Assembly: GCF_037040815.1 (NCBI RefSeq)
Contig: NZ_CP146232.1
Location: 3,628,001 to 3,692,000, forward strand
DNA length: 64,000 nucleotides
Reading direction: 5' to 3'
DNA from: Pararoseomonas sp. SCSIO 73927
GTDB taxonomy: Bacteria; Pseudomonadota; Alphaproteobacteria; Acetobacterales; Acetobacteraceae
A program made the position numbers and the translations under genes. The notes beneath the pieces are model-generated. The model did not search any database, was not told the origin of the DNA, and saw nothing but the letters and a program-made list of their open reading frames with translations. Of this stretch, positions 53,772 through 62,997 are shown piece after piece (position 1 is the stretch's first letter; the number at the start of each line of letters is the position of its first letter).

Positions 53772-53802
53772 GCGCCGTCCGGGAGACCGGGCGGCGCTTT
53801 CT
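53772..53802 (+). terminator. terminator between the two terC genes
   Basis: GCGCCGTCCGG at 53772-53782 pairs with CCGGGCGGCGC at 53787-53797 (one G-T wobble) around GAGA, then TTTCTCG. A good rho-independent terminator, 83 bases after the first terC stop. Confidence 0.75.
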
Positions 53803-53928
53803 CGTTTCCGGGGCGGCGACTAGGTTCCGCGCGCGGGCACGGGGCCCGGGCCTTCGCCCGGGGCCGGCCCGGTTGCCCTTTCCGGCCCCGGCGCGCCCGA
53901 TCGCGGCCCGGGCCCAGCGGAGACGTTC

Positions 53929-54561
53929 ATGGACGCGATCACCTCGGCACTGCCGGAACTGCTGCAGATCATGTGGCTCAACATCATCCTCTCCGGCGAC
54001 AACGCGGTGGTGATCGGGCTGGCGGCGGCGGGGCTGCCGGAGAGCCAGCGCAACAGGGCGGTGATGTTCGGCATCGTCGCCGCGGCGGTGCTGCGGGTCG
54101 TCTTCTCCGTCATCGCGCAGCAGCTGCTGGCGCTGTGGTGGATCGACATCGTGGGCGGGCTGGCGCTGCTCTACATCGCCGTGAACTTCCTGCTGGAGCT
54201 GCGGAAGGGCCAGAAGGAGGAGGATGCCGAGGGGTCTTCCCACCACGACAAGACTCTGATGGCGGCGCTGTGGCAGATCGTGATCGCCGACGTGTCCATG
54301 AGCCTGGACAACGTGCTGGCGGTGGCGGCAGTGGCGCGGGACAACCTGACGCTGCTGATTATCGGCCTGGTCGTCTCCATCGTGATGATGGGCATCCTGG
54401 GCGGGCTGCTGGCGCGGCTGCTGGATCGCTACAAGTGGATCGCCTATCTGGGCGTGGCGCTGATCGCCTGGATCGGCGTGAAGCTGCTTTGGGAAGGGCT
54501 GGCGATTGCCGACACGACTCTGGGTCTCGGTCTCGGGCTGCACGCGCCGGCCGCGCATTGA
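53929..54561 (+). CDS. TerC family integral membrane protein, second copy
   Basis: A 210-residue polytopic protein with LSGDNAVVIGLAAAGLP and IADVSMSLDNVLAVAA, the same paired motifs as the upstream copy but clearly diverged elsewhere. The central loop is acidic with HH (EEDAEGSSHHDKT). The tail ends in a Gly/Leu-rich stretch. The downstream lipoprotein gene begins 16 bases after its stop and is likely cotranscribed. Metal export is by family. Confidence 0.9.
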   Translation: MDAITSALPELLQIMWLNIILSGDNAVVIGLAAAGLPESQRNRAVMFGIVAAAVLRVVFSVIAQQLLALWWIDIVGGLALLYIAVNFLLELRKGQKEEDAEGSSHHDKTLMAALWQIVIADVSMSLDNVLAVAAVARDNLTLLIIGLVVSIVMMGILGGLLARLLDRYKWIAYLGVALIAWIGVKLLWEGLAIADTTLGLGLGLHAPAAH

Positions 54562-54577
54562 GGGCACGGCCGCGGCC

Positions 54578-55201
54578 ATGGCGGCGGCGAGCCGCCTCTC
54601 TTCATTGGCGGCGAGCCGCCTCTCTTCAGTGGGCCTCCTGGTGCCGGCGCTGGCCCTGGCGGCTCTGGCCGGCTGCGCCACCACGGGAGAGGACGAGGCC
54701 GCCGCGCCGCGGGACCGGCCGGCGATCGACGCGGTGCTGGCCCGCCTGCCCGCCGCGGCGGCGGGCTTCGAGCGGGGCGCGGCGCAGGACGTGGCGCCCG
54801 GCGACGCGGGGGCGGGGAAGGTGACGGAGTACGTCACCCCCCGGCGTGTCGCGGTGGGTCATGTCTTCCTCTACGACCTCGGGCGGCCCCGCGTGACGGC
54901 CGCCGAGCTGCCGCCGGAGGTGGAGCGGGCGGTTGCGGAGGCGACGGCGCTTCCCTCGGACCGGACGGGGCGGCAGCTCTCCGTCGCCGGGCGCTACACG
55001 GTGCCGGCGCGGGGTGGCGACCTGTCCTGCGCCTCGCTGGAGGGAAGCTTCGGGCGCACCCGGGTGGAGAGGCAGGTCTGCGTCGGCGTGGCGGACGGGC
55101 GGTTCCTGCGGGTGCAGGTGACGATGCCGAGCAGCGCGGCGCCGGCGGCCGATGCGCGCGCCTTCGCGGCCGAGGTGGCGGGGGCGGCGCGGGGCGGGTA
55201 G
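54578..55201 (+). CDS. lipoprotein of unknown function
   Basis: A 207-residue protein with a lipoprotein signal: GLLVPALALAALAGC, lipobox LAGC, giving a lipidated Cys near residue 38. The N-terminus contains a tandem duplication (AASRLSSLAASRLSS). The mature part (EYVTPRRVAVGHVFLYDLGRP, then GDLSCASLEGSFGR and QVCVGVADGRFLRVQVTM) has two cysteines and looks beta-rich. No family is recognised. It follows the second TerC gene by 16 bp. Confidence 0.65.
   Translation: MAAASRLSSLAASRLSSVGLLVPALALAALAGCATTGEDEAAAPRDRPAIDAVLARLPAAAAGFERGAAQDVAPGDAGAGKVTEYVTPRRVAVGHVFLYDLGRPRVTAAELPPEVERAVAEATALPSDRTGRQLSVAGRYTVPARGGDLSCASLEGSFGRTRVERQVCVGVADGRFLRVQVTMPSSAAPAADARAFAAEVAGAARGG
54583..54628 (+). repeat. 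24-bp tandem duplication in a signal sequence
   Basis: GGCGGCGAGCCGCCTCTCTTCA occurs at 54583-54604 and again at 54607-54628, period 24 bases, in frame, duplicating eight residues of the lipoprotein signal peptide n-region. Confidence 0.9.
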
Positions 55202-55350
55202 CCCGCCGCCGGTCCGCGGCCGGGGCGGTGCCCCGGCCGCGCGGCGATGGGTGCGGGTTTCCGGGTCTGTCGCTGCCGGAGCGCCGGCGTGCTGCGCTTC
55301 GCCATGAGGAGTGCCCGTGCCATGGCACGGGCCTGCAGGTCGGTGGAAGG

Positions 55351-55716
55351 CTACGAGGCCGCCGCTTCGGTCCGCTGGAACAGGTCCATGTTGGCCTCCC
55401 CCCAGGCCGAGAGGGACAGAAGGATGGGGATGAATGTCCGGCCGCGATCGGACAGGCTGTACTCCACCTTGGGCGGCACCTGAGCGTAGACGACGCGGTT
55501 AATGAGCCCGTCCGCTTCCAGTTCGCGCAGCTGGTTGGTCAGGGTCCTCTGCGTGACCCCGGACATCAGGCGCATCAGTTCGTTGAAGCGGACCTCGCCC
55601 CTTTCCTGAAGATACCAGAGCGCGACGCACTTCCATTTTCCGTCGATCAGGCTGATCGCCGCCTCCACCGCGCAACCGGGATTGCAGTCCAGACTGGAAT
55701 GGCGTCGCTTGACCAT
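55351..55716 (-). CDS. HxlR family transcriptional regulator
   Basis: A 121-residue winged-helix regulator. LDCNPGCAVEAAISLIDGKWK is the HxlR opening with the conserved redox-reactive Cys of the QorR/YodB branch. MSGVTQRTLTNQLRELEADGLINRVVYAQVPPKVEYSL is the DNA-binding and wing part. The ATG has GGAGG eight bases upstream. It is divergent from a quinone-oxidoreductase-like gene, the typical arrangement for disulfide or quinone-responsive repression. Confidence 0.9.
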   Translation of the reverse strand: MVKRRHSSLDCNPGCAVEAAISLIDGKWKCVALWYLQERGEVRFNELMRLMSGVTQRTLTNQLRELEADGLINRVVYAQVPPKVEYSLSDRGRTFIPILLSLSAWGEANMDLFQRTEAAAS

Positions 55717-55837
55717 GTCGGTATCCTCCGGTGCACCCAGGGAAGAATTTGTGCGTATTATGGGAATGACCGGGACCCGTTAGGAGAGCTCTTGCCAGAG
55801 GCTGGGCCAGCGGCTGAGTTTGAGGAAGGGCAAGAGC

Positions 55838-56842
55838 ATGACCGGCACCATGAAGGCGATCGTCCTCAGTAGGTTCGGCGGCTTCGACGCGTTCGAGTTG
55901 CGCGAGGTTCCCGTGCCGGCGGTCGGATCTCGGCAGGTCCGGGTGCGGGTTCATGCCACCGCCATCAATCCGCTGGATTACCAGATCCGGCGTGGCGACT
56001 ACGCCGCCTCCGTGCCGCTGCCCGCCATCATCGGCCACGACGTGTCGGGCGTGGTGGAGGAGAAAGGGGCGGATGTCGGCGAGTTCGATATCGGCGACGA
56101 GGTTTACTACACGCCCAGGATCTTCGGCGGCCCCGGCTCCTACGCGGAGCAGCACGTTGCCGATGCCGATCTGGTCGCCCGCAAGCCGCGCAACATCGGC
56201 CATCTGGAGGCCGCGAGCCTGACGCTGGTTGGCGGCACCGTTTGGGAAGCCCTGGTGACGCGCGCGCAGCTCGCCGTTCACGAGACGGTTCTGATCCACG
56301 GCGGTGCCGGCGGCGTGGGCACGGTGGCGATCCAGCTCGCCAGGGCGATGGGGGCGCGGGTGATCACCACGGCGCGCCGCGACAACCACGGGTTCGTGCG
56401 CTCGCTCGGCGCGGACGAGGTGATCGACCACACCTCCGACGACTACGTCTCCGCCGTGGCGGAGCTGACAAACGGGCAGGGGGTGGACGTCGTGTTCGAC
56501 ACGATCGGCGGCGACACCCTGGAGAGGAGCGCGCTCGCCCTCGCGGATGGCGGGCGGGTGGTCAGCATCGTCGACATCGCGCGGCCGCAGAACCTGATTG
56601 AGGCCTGGGGGAAGAACGCCGCTTATCACTTCGTGTTCACCCGGCAGAACCGGGGCAAGCTCGGCGCGCTGACGAACCTGGTCGAGCGCGGCCTGATCAG
56701 GCCCGTCATCGGCGCGGTGCTTCCCCTGGCCCGGATCGGCGAGGCGCATGAGCTGCTCGAGAACGGGGGATCCCGCGGGCTTCGCGGCAAGGTGGCGATC
56801 GATGTGGCGGGCGGGACGGTCCAGCTTCCCACGCCGCGATAG
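55838..56842 (+). CDS. zinc-independent MDR quinone oxidoreductase-like protein
   Basis: A 334-residue NAD(P)H-dependent member of the medium-chain dehydrogenase family. [17 protein letters not shown] and [16 protein letters not shown] are the catalytic-domain blocks; [23 protein letters not shown] is the cofactor Rossmann motif. No structural zinc cysteines are present, as in quinone reductases. The ATG at 55838 has GAGGAAGGG upstream. It is divergent from an HxlR regulator, so it is probably induced by electrophiles or quinones. Confidence 0.88.
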   Translation: MTGTMKAIVLSRFGGFDAFELREVPVPAVGSRQVRVRVHATAINPLDYQIRRGDYAASVPLPAIIGHDVSGVVEEKGADVGEFDIGDEVYYTPRIFGGPGSYAEQHVADADLVARKPRNIGHLEAASLTLVGGTVWEALVTRAQLAVHETVLIHGGAGGVGTVAIQLARAMGARVITTARRDNHGFVRSLGADEVIDHTSDDYVSAVAELTNGQGVDVVFDTIGGDTLERSALALADGGRVVSIVDIARPQNLIEAWGKNAAYHFVFTRQNRGKLGALTNLVERGLIRPVIGAVLPLARIGEAHELLENGGSRGLRGKVAIDVAGGTVQLPTPR

Positions 56843-56965
56843 CGACACCGCGAGGGTGGCGTTCCCTGCCGGGGATGCCGCTCCTTTCCTGGAGCAGGGC
56901 GACTCCGCTTCGATCGGGAGCGGCTGAGGGCCGCCCCTTCTGGCAGCCTCTGCCCCGGGTGTTCG

Positions 56966-56994
56966 GGCCGGAAGCGGAGCTGCCGCTTCCGGCC
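56966..56994. terminator. bidirectional terminator
   Basis: GGCCGGAAGCGG at 56966-56977 pairs perfectly over 12 bp with CCGCTTCCGGCC at 56983-56994 around AGCTG, in the 228-bp gap between convergent genes. Confidence 0.7.
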
Positions 56995-57070
56995 GGTTCT
57001 CGGTGTCGTAGCGTGGCGCCCCGGAGGGTTGGGCCGATCTCCCGAGGTAGGGGAGTGCCCGGTGGGCGCG

Positions 57071-58066
57071 CTACCCCAGGCAGCGCAGGAAGAGCACCGA
57101 GGGGTTCACGGCCTCCCCCACCTCCGCGGCGGTGCGGGTGGGACCGCTGGTGGCGGTGCGGGGCTGGATCCGGTTCTCCCGCAGGAAAGCCAGGGCCTGT
57201 TCGGCCTTCACCGCGAAGTTCACGTTCTGCGGGATGTCGCCGGTGCGCTGGGCCACGCGCTGGGCATTGAGCTTGCTGGTGATGATGCCGACCACGTTGC
57301 CGGCGAGGTCCAGCAGCGGGCCGCCGGAATTGCCGGGCTGGACGGGGGCGCTGATCTGGAAGTGGGCGCGGTTGTCGGCGAGGCCGGCGAGCGCGGAGAT
57401 GTCGCCCGTGGTGAGGGTGGGGCCGGAGGAGAGCATCCCGGCGAGGGGGAAGCCGTAGGTGACCACCGATTCGCCGCGGCGGATGTCCGGGGCGTTGCGG
57501 AAGGCGAGGGCCGGGCCCGCGCTCTCCTGCAGGTCGAGGATGGCGAGGTCGCGCCGGCTGTCGCGGGCGCGGACGGTGGCGGTGATCTCCCGCCCGTCCG
57601 CGTTGCGGGCGCGGACGGAGCGGCAATCCCGCACGACGTGGTCGTTGGTGAGCGCCTGGCGCTCCCCGATCACGAAGCCGGTGCCGGAGGAGACCTCTCG
57701 CGTGCTCGGCCTCGGGGCGCTGCGCGGGTCGAGCGCCGGGGGCTTGCCGTCGGGCCCCGGGGCGCCAGGGGGGGCGCCGGGAGGCGCGCCGGGCTGGGCG
57801 CGGGCATCCGGGCGCGAGGGCGGGCCGGGGCGGCGGGGGGCCGGGTCCGGCATGTCGTAGAGGGGCGGCGGCTTGCCCGAGGGATCGGGCGCGGCCGCGG
57901 AGCCGCCGCCGCTCCCGCCACTGGCGCCCAGGGGCGGGGGCTTGCCGCTCTGGACCAAGGTCTGGACCTGGGTCTGGGCCGCGGCGGGTGGGGCGGCGAG
58001 CAGCAGGGCTGCGGCCAGCGGGGCGGCGAGGAGGCCGGGGAGGGTCGCGGCGAGGGGGGCGCGCAT
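57071..58066 (-). CDS. trypsin-like serine protease (S1C family), secreted
   Basis: A 331-residue periplasmic protease. A signal peptide (AALLLAAPPAAAQ) is followed by about 90 residues of Pro/Gly-rich linker (SGKPPPLGASGGSGGG, RPGPPSRPDARAQPG). The protease domain has SSGTGFVIGERQALTNDHVV with the catalytic His, RRDLAIL with the Asp, and QPGNSGGPLLDLAGNVVGI with the Ser. There is no PDZ domain, unlike DegP. The C-terminal AVNPSVLFLRCLG is unassigned. Confidence 0.88.
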   Translation of the reverse strand: MRAPLAATLPGLLAAPLAAALLLAAPPAAAQTQVQTLVQSGKPPPLGASGGSGGGSAAAPDPSGKPPPLYDMPDPAPRRPGPPSRPDARAQPGAPPGAPPGAPGPDGKPPALDPRSAPRPSTREVSSGTGFVIGERQALTNDHVVRDCRSVRARNADGREITATVRARDSRRDLAILDLQESAGPALAFRNAPDIRRGESVVTYGFPLAGMLSSGPTLTTGDISALAGLADNRAHFQISAPVQPGNSGGPLLDLAGNVVGIITSKLNAQRVAQRTGDIPQNVNFAVKAEQALAFLRENRIQPRTATSGPTRTAAEVGEAVNPSVLFLRCLG

Positions 58067-58110
58067 GGTGGAAGGGTGGGGGCGGGGCGGCGGGCGGTCA
58101 ATCTCCGCGG

Positions 58111-58878
58111 TCAGAGAAGGTTCTCGCGCCGGAAGGAAAGGTGGCGGCCGCTGCCGATGATGAGGTGGTCGTGCAGGAGGATGCCGAGGGTGGCGGCGGC
58201 CTGCCGGACCTCGGCCGTCATGTCGATGTCGGCGCGCGACGGGGTGGGATCGCCGGAGGGGTGGTTGTGCACGAGAATGAGGGCGGTGGCGCCGAGCTCC
58301 AGCGCGCGCTTGACCACCTCCCGCGGGTAGACGGGGGTGTGGTTGACGGTGCCGCGGGCCTGGGCCTCGTCCGCGAGGAGTCGGTTGCGGCTGTCCAGGT
58401 AGAGGACGCGGAACTGCTCCACCACCTCGTGCGCGAGGGCGGCGGTGAGGTAGGCGACCAGGCGTTCCCAGTTGTTGAGGACGGGCTGTTCCCGCGCTTC
58501 CTGCACGAGAAGGCGGAGGGCGGCGGCGCGGGCGAGGCGGAGGGCGGCGATGGCGGCGTCGCCGATGCCTTCCACGCCGCGCAGCTCGTTCTCGGAGGCG
58601 GTGACGGCGCGGGCGAAGCTGCCGAAGCGGGCCATGAGGCGCTTGGCGTGGGGCTTGGTGTCCACGCGGGGGAGCGCGAGGAAGAGGAGCATCTCCAGCA
58701 GCTCGTAATCGGCGAGGGCATCGGGGCCGGCGCGGAGCAGCTTCTCCCGGAGGCGCTTGCGGTGGCCTTCGGGGCCGGGCGGAGGGGTTGTCTCGGGGAC
58801 GCTGGCCTGGGCGGGCGGAAGATCGAGCAGGGTGGAGAAAGCGGAGCTTGCCTCCTCCATGCCGCGCCGCGTGGCCAA
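58111..58878 (-). CDS. RadC family JAB/MPN protein
   Basis: A 255-residue RadC protein. A helix-hairpin-helix region (LRGVEGIGDAAIAALRLARA) precedes the MPN core with LILVHNHPSGDPTPSRAD, the JAMM metal motif H-x-H-x10-D, and LLHDHLIIG. The true function of RadC is unresolved; a DNA-repair role is by name. The start is TTG at 58878, because AGGAGG lies five bases upstream; an ATG six codons later is possible. The open frame continues upstream to 59388 with Pro-rich content but no good ribosome-binding site. Confidence 0.88.
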   Translation of the reverse strand: MATRRGMEEASSAFSTLLDLPPAQASVPETTPPPGPEGHRKRLREKLLRAGPDALADYELLEMLLFLALPRVDTKPHAKRLMARFGSFARAVTASENELRGVEGIGDAAIAALRLARAAALRLLVQEAREQPVLNNWERLVAYLTAALAHEVVEQFRVLYLDSRNRLLADEAQARGTVNHTPVYPREVVKRALELGATALILVHNHPSGDPTPSRADIDMTAEVRQAAATLGILLHDHLIIGSGRHLSFRRENLL

Positions 58879-59386
58879 GAACGCCTCCTGCTCTCCGTAT
58901 CTCGTGAAGATGGGAGCGCCGGGACGGCTTGTCCATGCGGGCGGGCCGATTCGAGCCCTTGGCGGCTGGGGCAGCGGGTTGCCATGGGGGCGGCGCGGGG
59001 GTGGTTCCGGTCTTGGCGCGGTTCTGGGGGCGATGACGGGCGCAGGTTTAGGCGCGGTTGGCAGGCGTGATGCGGCGTCCGGTGGTGCAGGGTCGGTGAG
59101 GGGGCGCCAGAGGTGCACGCCGTCAGGCCCGATCGGGGCGGGTTCCATCAAAGGGCAGCGACGGTGGTCAGGGAGCGGGCCATTCCTCTCGTGACCGGCC
59201 GGTGCGGCTTGGTTTAATCGGGTGACATCTCCAAGCGTGGAGACGCGATGAATTTTTGTTTTAATCAACCTTAGGTTGAGACAGAGCCCGGGACTTGTTA
59301 AATCAGGCGAACTGCTTTCGGTCGCCTGACCGCCTGTTCTCCTTCCCGGGGCGGGGGCGACCGGAGCTGACGGTTCGGAGGACGCC
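58879..59386. other. intergenic region between radC and the GGDEF/EAL gene
   Basis: A 508-bp divergent gap. The radC-proximal 250 bases are GC-rich with an open minus-strand frame that may be an unusual radC N-terminal extension. The remainder (59215-59305) is AT-rich and holds an inverted repeat and a probable promoter for the GGDEF/EAL gene. No small gene was recognised. Confidence 0.4.
59265..59303 (+). promoter_or_regulatory. promoter and operator of the GGDEF/EAL gene
   Basis: TCAACC-TTA-GGTTGA at 59265-59279 is a perfect 6-3-6 inverted repeat. It overlaps a -35 element TTGAGA at 59276-59281, which with TTAAAT at 59298-59303 (16-base spacing) forms a good sigma-70 promoter 83 bases before the ATG. 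A protein bound at the repeat would occlude the -35, or activate if MerR-like. Confidence 0.5.
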
Positions 59387-61321
59387 ATGCCGCCAGCCCC
59401 GCTGCCGCGAGACGAGAGGAGCCGGGTCGCCTCGCTCCGCTCCTACGAGGTGCTCGACACCGAGAGCGAGGAGGTCTTCGACGAGATCGTGGACCTGGCG
59501 GCGCGGCTGACGCACAGCCCCATCGCGCTCGTCTCCCTCGTCGACGAGGAGCGGCAGTGGTTCAAGGCGCGGCACGGGCTGGAGGTGGCGGAGACGCCGC
59601 GGGACCTCGCCTTCTGTGCCCACACCATCCTCACCCCCGACCGGCCCATGGCGGTGGAGGACGCGACGAAGGACCCGCGCTTCCGGGAGAACCCGCTGGT
59701 GACGGGGGCGCCGGACATCCGCGCCTATCTCGGCGTGCCGCTGGTGAACCACGAGGGGCACGCGCTCGGCAGCCTCTGCGTCATCGACCGGGAGGCGCGG
59801 CAGTTCGACCGGGAGACGATCGGGACGGTGCGGACCCTGGCCCGGGCCGTGGTGGCGAACCTGGAACTGCGGCGCGCCCTGCTGGACGCGCGCGAGGCGG
59901 CGCTGACGGACGCGCTGACCGGGCTGCCGAACCGGCGCGCGACGATGGCCGCGCTGACGGAGACGCTGGCCGGCGGCACGCCTGTGGCCGTTGCCACGGT
60001 GGACCTGGACCACTTCAAGGAGGCGAATGACGGGGAGGGGCACGCCGCGGGCGACGCGCTGCTGAAGGAGGCGGCGGCGCGGCTGCGCGAGGCGGTGCGG
60101 CCCGGCGACACGGTGGGGCGGACCGGCGGGGACGAGTTCGTCGTGCTCCTCTCCGGCGTGGAGGACGACGCGACGGCGGATGCGGTGGTGCAGCGGATCA
60201 GCACGGCCCTGCACCGGCCGGTGCCCTATGGCGAGCGGATGCTGCGGCTCGGCGCCACGCTCGGCATCGCGCTCGCGCCCGCGCATGCCGATGACGCGGA
60301 GATGCTGGTCCGCGTGGCGGACGAGGCGCTGGTGCGGGCGAAGCGGGACGCGCGCGGCAGCATCGGCCGCGCGAGCCCGGAGGATGCCGCGCAGCTGATG
60401 CGGGCGGCGGCGGTGCTGCGGGCCTTCGACGCGGACGCCGCGGCCGGGCTTCCCGGCGCGACGGCGCAGCTGCAGCCGATCCTCGGGCTGGGCCGGGGCA
60501 GGTTCGGTACCGAAAGGTTAGGCCCCGAAAGGTTGAACCCCGACCGGATGGGCGAGGGGGGAGCGGACGGGGCGGTGCTGGCGGTGGAGGCGCTGGCGCG
60601 CTGGAGCCATCCGGAGGTGGGCGACGTGCCGCCCGGGGAGCTGTTCCCCATCATCGGGCCGGCGCGGGGCGCGCTTCTCGGGCGGGCGGTGCGCGGGCAG
60701 GCGTTGGCGGCCTTCGCCGCGCTGCAGGGCCCGCTGCTGGCCGCGGGGCGGCTGGCCGAGACGCGGCTGGCGCTGAACCTCTCCGCCAGCGAGGTGGCGC
60801 GGGCGGACATCGCCGTGGAGCTGGCCGGGCAGGTGGAGCGGGCCGGCCTGTCCCTGCGCGCGGTGGAGATCGAGATCACCGAGGAGGTGCTGCTGGACCG
60901 GGTGAGCGACCGCACGCTGGACGGGCTGGCGGCGCTGCGCGGGCGCGGGGCGCGGCTGGTGCTGGACGATTTCGGCACGGGTAATTCCGGGCTTTCCCAG
61001 CTGCTGCGGCTGCCGCTGGACGGGCTGAAGCTGGACCGGCGCTTCACCCAGCGGCTGGGGACGGATGTGCGGGCGGAGGAGATCGTGAAGGCGACCGTCT
61101 CGCTCGCGCACAGCCTCGGGCTGCGGCTCGTGGCGGAGGGGATCGAGACGCCGCGACAGGTGGCGATGCTGCGCGCCCTCGGCTGCGACGCGGTGCAGGG
61201 TTTCCTCTTCGCGCGGCCGATGACGCCGGACGCGCTGGAGCGGTGGCTGCGGGGCATGGCGGCAGAGGAAACGCCCGACCCGATCCCGCTGGGACCGCGG
61301 ATCGCGCGGCGGGCGCATTAG
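59387..61321 (+). CDS. GAF-GGDEF-EAL cyclic-di-GMP signalling protein
   Basis: A 644-residue cytosolic protein. GAF domain about 22-160; GGDEF domain about 172-330 with an intact GGDEF (247-251) and an upstream I-site R238-P-G-D241; EAL domain about 361-615. EAL residues appear intact: E401, N464, E496, D527-D528, K548, E584, Q604. So both synthesis and hydrolysis of c-di-GMP are possible. An unusual insert of about 24 residues (near 372-395, [19 protein letters not shown]) splits the first EAL strand (LQPI) from the EAL motif. It has its own promoter and operator. Confidence 0.93.
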   Translation: MPPAPLPRDERSRVASLRSYEVLDTESEEVFDEIVDLAARLTHSPIALVSLVDEERQWFKARHGLEVAETPRDLAFCAHTILTPDRPMAVEDATKDPRFRENPLVTGAPDIRAYLGVPLVNHEGHALGSLCVIDREARQFDRETIGTVRTLARAVVANLELRRALLDAREAALTDALTGLPNRRATMAALTETLAGGTPVAVATVDLDHFKEANDGEGHAAGDALLKEAAARLREAVRPGDTVGRTGGDEFVVLLSGVEDDATADAVVQRISTALHRPVPYGERMLRLGATLGIALAPAHADDAEMLVRVADEALVRAKRDARGSIGRASPEDAAQLMRAAAVLRAFDADAAAGLPGATAQLQPILGLGRGRFGTERLGPERLNPDRMGEGGADGAVLAVEALARWSHPEVGDVPPGELFPIIGPARGALLGRAVRGQALAAFAALQGPLLAAGRLAETRLALNLSASEVARADIAVELAGQVERAGLSLRAVEIEITEEVLLDRVSDRTLDGLAALRGRGARLVLDDFGTGNSGLSQLLRLPLDGLKLDRRFTQRLGTDVRAEEIVKATVSLAHSLGLRLVAEGIETPRQVAMLRALGCDAVQGFLFARPMTPDALERWLRGMAAEETPDPIPLGPRIARRAH

Positions 61322-61401
61322 GGGCGCGTCTCGGGACCAGCTGTTCGGGACCGGGGGGGAGGACTTTCCTCCTCGCCATGACCACGGACCGGTCCGGCAG
61401 G

Positions 61402-62064
61402 TCAGGCCAGCGTCGCGTCCTCGAGCGGGGCGAAGCTGCCCGTGGCCTCGTCCAGGACGCGGAGGGAGCCGTCCATCACGGCGAAGTGGAGGCCGTGGAG
61501 GTGGAGGTCGCCCGCGGTCTCGCGCTCAGCGAGCCAGGGGAAGGTGCGGAGGTTGCCGAGGGACTGGCGGATGGCGGCCAGCTCCATCGCGGTCTGGTCC
61601 TGAAGGGGGTCCACGCCGTCGCAGGCCAGGCGGGTGGCGGGGGCGGCAATCTCCATCCACTGGGCGATGAAGTCGCCGCCGGTGGTGTCCATGCCGCGCA
61701 GGGCGTTCTGGCGAAAGACGCTGATGCCGCCGCAGGAGGCGTGGCCGCAAACGACGATGTGGCGGACCTTCAGCTGGCGCACGGCGAACTCGATGGCCGC
61801 GGAGGTGCCGTGGTAGGTGCCGTCCGGCTGATAGGGCGGGACCAGGTTGGCGACGTTGCGGACGACGAGCATCTCGCCGGGGTCGGCGTCGAAGACGACC
61901 TCGGGCGCGACGCGGCTGTCCACGCAGGCGATCATCAGGATCTCGGGGCTCTGGCCCTTCTCGGCCAGGCGGGCGTAGCTCTCGCGCTCCCGCCGGAAGC
62001 GCGTGTGGCGAAAGCCCTGGTAGCCCTCGATGAGGCGCAGGGGTAGGCGCGCGGGAATTTTCAT
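61402..62064 (-). CDS. beta-class carbonic anhydrase
   Basis: A 220-residue zinc enzyme interconverting CO2 and bicarbonate. ILMIACVDSRVAPEVVFDADPGEMLVVRNVAN has the C-x-D-x-R catalytic dyad and zinc Cys, and VVCGHASCGGI the His and second Cys. It is of the plant/proteobacterial type. It follows map by 10 bp and is probably cotranscribed. Confidence 0.94.
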   Translation of the reverse strand: MKIPARLPLRLIEGYQGFRHTRFRRERESYARLAEKGQSPEILMIACVDSRVAPEVVFDADPGEMLVVRNVANLVPPYQPDGTYHGTSAAIEFAVRQLKVRHIVVCGHASCGGISVFRQNALRGMDTTGGDFIAQWMEIAAPATRLACDGVDPLQDQTAMELAAIRQSLGNLRTFPWLAERETAGDLHLHGLHFAVMDGSLRVLDEATGSFAPLEDATLA

Positions 62065-62074
62065 GCGGCGGGGT

Positions 62075-62899
62075 TCAGGCCGGGGTGGCGGGCGCGGCGT
62101 CGTAGGGCGGCTTGGAGAGGCCGGCGGGGGAGAGGGTGAAGATCTCGCAGCCCGTCTCCGTCACGCCCACCGTGTGCTCGAACTGGGCGGAGAGGGAACG
62201 GTCCCGCGTGACGGCCGTCCAGCCATCGTCCAGCACCTTCACCTCGGGGCGGCCGGCATTCACCATCGGCTCCACCGTGAAGAACATGCCGGGCTTCAGG
62301 ACCGGGCCTTCGCCCGGGCGGCCGAAGTGGAGAATGTTCGGGGGGGCGTGGAACTTGCGGCCGACGCCGTGGCCGCAGAAGTCCCGCACGACGGAGAAGC
62401 GGTGCTTCTCCACGTAGGACTGGATGGCGTGGCCGATGTCGCCGAGCGTGTTGCCGGGCTTCACGGCGGCGATGCCGCGCATCATGGATTCGTAGGTCAC
62501 GTCGATCAGCAGGCGCGCCTTCGTGGTGGGCGTGCCGGCCACGTACATGCGGGAACTGTCGCCGTACCAGCCGTCGAGGATGGGGGTGACGTCGATGTTG
62601 AGGACGTCGCCCTCCACCACCACGCGGTCGCCGGGGATGCCGTGGCAGACGACGTGGTTGATGCTGATGCAGGAGGACTTGGTGTAGCCGCGGTAGCCGA
62701 GCGTGGCGGGGGTTGCGCCGTGGTCCAGCATGAAGCTGTGGCAGAGCTCGTCGAGCCTGCCGGTGGTGACGCCGGGGCGGACATGGGCCGCGATCATGTC
62801 CAGGCACTCGGCCGCCAGGCGCCCGGCGCGGCGCATGCCCTCGAAGTCGTCCGGTCCGTGGATGGGGATGCGGCGCGCTTCGCCGGCGGTCTGGTCCAT
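62075..62899 (-). CDS. map: methionine aminopeptidase, type I
   Basis: A 274-residue enzyme that removes initiator methionine. All five metal ligands are visible: NIDVTP, GDSSRMYV, CGHGVGRKFHAPP, TVEPMVN and QFEHTVGV. YRGYTKSSCISINHVVCHGIPG is the usual substrate block. Three 15-bp tandem repeats lie just upstream. In many alphaproteobacteria map is close to radC; here they are 3.2 kb apart. Confidence 0.96.
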   Translation of the reverse strand: MDQTAGEARRIPIHGPDDFEGMRRAGRLAAECLDMIAAHVRPGVTTGRLDELCHSFMLDHGATPATLGYRGYTKSSCISINHVVCHGIPGDRVVVEGDVLNIDVTPILDGWYGDSSRMYVAGTPTTKARLLIDVTYESMMRGIAAVKPGNTLGDIGHAIQSYVEKHRFSVVRDFCGHGVGRKFHAPPNILHFGRPGEGPVLKPGMFFTVEPMVNAGRPEVKVLDDGWTAVTRDRSLSAQFEHTVGVTETGCEIFTLSPAGLSKPPYDAAPATPA

Positions 62900-62943
62900 G
62901 CGGCGAAAATGCGCGCCCCACCGGGCGGTTGCAAGGCATGGCC

Positions 62944-62988
62944 GGGATGCAAGGGGCGGGGATGCAAGGGGCGGGGATGCACGGGGCG
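62944..62988. repeat. 15-bp tandem repeat, three copies
   Basis: GGGATGCAAGGGGCG at 62944-62958 and 62959-62973, then GGGATGCACGGGGCG at 62974-62988. It lies between the tetR stop and the map start and could affect map expression by copy-number change. Confidence 0.85.
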
Positions 62989-62997
62989 CAAGGCGCC

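Noticed and set aside
58879..59148. Longer RadC from the ATG at 59148
   Set aside because: The extra 90 residues are Pro-rich and there is no ribosome-binding site, whereas AGGAGG precedes the TTG at 58878.
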